From Anaeromyces robustus (lineage: Eukaryota > Neocallimastigomycota > Neocallimastigomycetes > Neocallimastigales > Neocallimastigaceae): DNA of 35,000 nucleotides. Positions 32,277 to 35,000 of this stretch are shown here, one piece after another. Below the pieces are notes generated by a model that was not told the origin of the DNA, did not search any database, and was given only the letters and a program-made list of their open reading frames with translations. The stretch spans positions 1-35,000 of the forward strand of contig MCFG01000452.1 of NCBI GenBank assembly GCA_002104895.1, in the 5' to 3' direction. The position numbers and the translations under genes are program-made. Numbering within the stretch: the stretch's first letter is position 1; each line of letters starts with the position of its first letter.

Positions 32277-34194
32277 TTACCTTGATAAAACAGATTCATA
32301 AGTTGGAATCATATATTTAATATTAATGAAAGCATCTTCACCACCAGTTAATTCAAATTTTTCTAAAGTTTCTTCGATTAAATCACCAATATTTTCTCTT
32401 TTTTGTTGAGAATAGTATATCTTATCACCAATATTTACTTTTTAGAAATATATTTGAATATATATATATAATAATAATTATAATATAATAAGTATATGAA
32501 ATAATAATATTAATAATAATAACGAAAAAAAAAAATATTAGAAAAGAAAAATTAGGTAAGTTTTTTTACTTTAATAAATTTAAAAAGTTATTTTTTGTTT
32601 TTTGTTTTTTTTTTTTTTTTTTAATCTTATTATTAATAACAATAATAAATATAAAATACTATTATTTATATCTATTATTTATATATATTCATTAATATTA
32701 TTATCTAATTATTATTATTATTATTATCTAATAATTATAATTTATTATCTAATGATTATTATTATATAAATTATTAAATATTTTAATTAATATGAAAAAA
32801 TATATATATATTTTTTTTCTTCTTTTTTTTTTTTTATTTTATTTTATTTTTTTTTTTTTTTACCATTTTTATTTTTAAATAAATTAAAAATCGGAAGAAT
32901 TTGACGATAATAAGGTACTAAAGCTTCACCAACCATATCTGCTGATTCTACTAAATGTTGAAGTACTTTTAAAGTGACAGCAATAACATGAGGATCACGG
33001 GTATTTAAAGCACGTTTAATAGGAATAATAAGTTGAGGAACCACTGGAAGAATACGATTACCTCCTTTATCTAATAAATCATGAATACCTTGTCTTGCAA
33101 GGAAAGCATATGGTTCTTCGGTTTCACATAATCCAGAAAAAAATAATGGAAGATAATGATGTAAATCAAGTTTTTCAATATCAACCTTTGTTATTTTTTT
33201 TTATATATATATAATTATGTTTTTGATATTTTTATTTATATTTGTTATGTCATATAATGTTTGTTCCGAATGCATATTTAAATTATGTTTTTGTTATTGT
33301 TGTTGTTGTTGTTGTTTAATAAATATTTAATTTTCAAATATAATAGAAATAGAATTGATATATTATTATTATTATTATATATAAAATAATATAATATAAA
33401 GAAAAAATGAGCAAATAATAATATATTTTTATTAAATATTTATAAATTTATAAAAGATAAATAATATTATTTATATATATTAAATAATTTTTTTTTTTCA
33501 TATTATTATTAAATAATTTAATTTTATTTATTATTTTTCTAATTTTTTTTTTTTCTAATTTTTTTTTTTTTCCTAATTTTTTTTTTTCGGATTTTTGTTA
33601 AGTATAATAATTTTTTACCTTCCAATTAATTTTATTTCCTTTAGCATCATGCATAATGGATATTGGGAAATCATTTCTATCATAAAGTCTTCTAAAACTA
33701 GTACAAGCATTCACTTTTTTTTTTTTTTGTTTGTTTGTTTTTGTTTTATAATTTTCATTTTATTTTTTTAAAAATATATAATAATGATAAATATATATAT
33801 TAAATAATAATAATAATAAATAATAATAAAAATAAAAATAAATATTAGTGATATGGTTATAAAAAGTGTTTAGAAAAAGTTATATTTTTTATATATATTT
33901 TTTTTTTGTTAGGTATTAATTATTATTTTTAGTATGTATTATTATTATTATTTATTATTAATTAATTAATTATTATTATTAAAGATTATAAATTTTTTTT
34001 GTTTCATTCATAAAAAAATAGTAACAAAAAAGAAAAAAAAAAACCATTAAAAAAACATTAAAAAAAAAAAAAAGAAGAAATATATATAATTAATATTTAC
34101 TACTAGAATCATTTGGAGCTCTTTTACGAAAAGCACCAGCTTTTGGTGGACATGAATCTTTTGGAGCAAAATAACCACCAGCAATAGATGACAT
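32277..34194 (-). CDS. PACRG: Parkin co-regulated protein homologue
   Basis: Four exons in reading order: 34194-34101, 33713-33619, 33185-32864 and 32437-32277 (223 residues). PACRG sits at the inner junction of the doublet microtubules of motile cilia and flagella. The match to the human protein is close: [145 protein letters not shown]. It ends at the position expected for the family. The N-terminus is shorter than in human, as in many protists and fungi. Introns are 387, 433 and 426 bases, longer than elsewhere in the window, and hold only homopolymers and AT repeats. Its presence shows that the organism builds flagella. Confidence 0.96.
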
Positions 34195-35000
34195 TTTTTT
34201 CTTTTTTTTTGTTTTTCTCTTGTACTTTTATTTTTTATTTTTTTTTTTGGTTTTTTTTTTTTTATTTTTTTGATTTTATTTTTTTTACTCTTTTTTTTTA
34301 TTTTATTTTATTTTACTTATTGGTTTTTATTTGTTTGTTTTATTTCGTTTCGTTGGTTTCGCTTTTTTTTTTTTATTTTTTATTCGTTGGGTTTATTATT
34401 CTTATTTTTATAGAATAAAAAAAATTTTTTTTTTTTCAAGTCTACTTAAAATAAAATAAAATAAAATAATTTTTTTTTTACTGAAAATAAAATAAGAATT
34501 CAATTAATTTTTTTTTTCCTTATTCTCCTCTCTATACCTTAAGTATTTCTCTTCTTTTTTTTTATTTTTTATTTTTTTTATCTTATAAATTCTTTAAATA
34601 ACCAATTATAATATTTATTATTATTATTATTATTATTTATGTATTTTAAAATGTATATATATATATAAATAGATTATATATAGATTTTATGTATTTATAT
34701 AATTGTATATTTAAAAAAAAAAAAAAAAGGTATAATAATGATAATAAAAGAAAAAAAGAAAAAAAAATTTTTAGAAAGTTTTTATTCCACTTTTTGAATA
34801 TATTTATAAAATAAAAATAAAAATAATTATAATAATATTATTATTAATAATAATAATATTAATAATAATAAATAATGATGATGGATGGATGGAATTTTAA
34901 ATCTATAAACATTTTAAAATATTAACCGATAGATTTATATTTCGAACTTTAAATAATAATTAATAATTAATAATTTAAATATTATATATATTATATATAT
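34195..35000. other. Intergenic region upstream of PACRG
   Basis: The first ~230 bases are strongly T-rich on the plus strand, with a few G; on the minus strand this is the A-rich leader and promoter side of PACRG. The open frame on the plus strand here is Phe-rich low complexity and not a gene. The rest is AT microsatellite. No divergent partner gene is seen before the window ends. Confidence 0.7.

Noticed and set aside
34188-34418. Phe-rich open frame upstream of PACRG
   Set aside because: Low-complexity T-rich DNA that overlaps the PACRG start on the other strand.

Overview
The window is extremely AT-rich eukaryotic DNA: long A/T homopolymers, AT microsatellites, and compact exons split by short, very AT-rich GT-AG introns. 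It carries PACRG, a component of motile-cilium doublet microtubules, which argues for a flagellated organism and against Dictyostelium. Together with long arrays of near-identical 33-residue ankyrin repeats and an intronless, bacterial-looking alpha/beta hydrolase, this best fits an anaerobic gut fungus (Neocallimastigomycota: Neocallimastix, Piromyces, Anaeromyces or relatives). The lineage is inferred from sequence character and recalled families; no search was run.

Layout: 1-4282 is intergenic, with a 41-bp palindrome, a short 5'-truncated tRNA-derived SINE with an 11-bp target duplication, and a 60-bp tandem repeat. 4283-6647 (+) is a six-exon KHDC4-type KH-domain splicing factor. 7205-7953 (-) is a three-exon Churchill (CHURC1) zinc protein. 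8679-11151 (+) is a seven-exon FMN-dependent 2-hydroxy-acid oxidase. 11791-14778 (-) is a 14-exon leucine-rich-repeat protein like LRRC74. 14779-17416 is intergenic and holds the most unusual signal: two tandem ~100-bp hairpins (16620-16721 and 16758-16857) with identical arms, diverged loops and compensatory stem changes. 17417-19753 (+) and 20543-23521 (-) are two convergent ankyrin-repeat genes; the first is followed by a decayed tail of further repeats. 25797-26573 (+) is the intronless hydrolase. 27752-30637 (-) is a nine-exon unrecognised type I membrane protein with a signal peptide, one C-terminal TM helix and a KKxx tail, all of whose introns are phase 0. 32277-34194 (-) is a four-exon PACRG.

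The genes do not form one pathway. PACRG belongs to the zoospore flagellum, and LRRC74-type proteins have no firm role. KHDC4 and CHURC1 are nuclear regulators, and the oxidase and hydrolase are metabolic. Gene models were assembled by hand from ORF phase, GT-AG sites and remembered homologues. Reading frame is kept across every intron listed and each model ends at a stop near the family's expected C-terminus, which is good internal support. No tRNA gene, rRNA, CRISPR array, or retrovirus- or Polinton-like element was seen.
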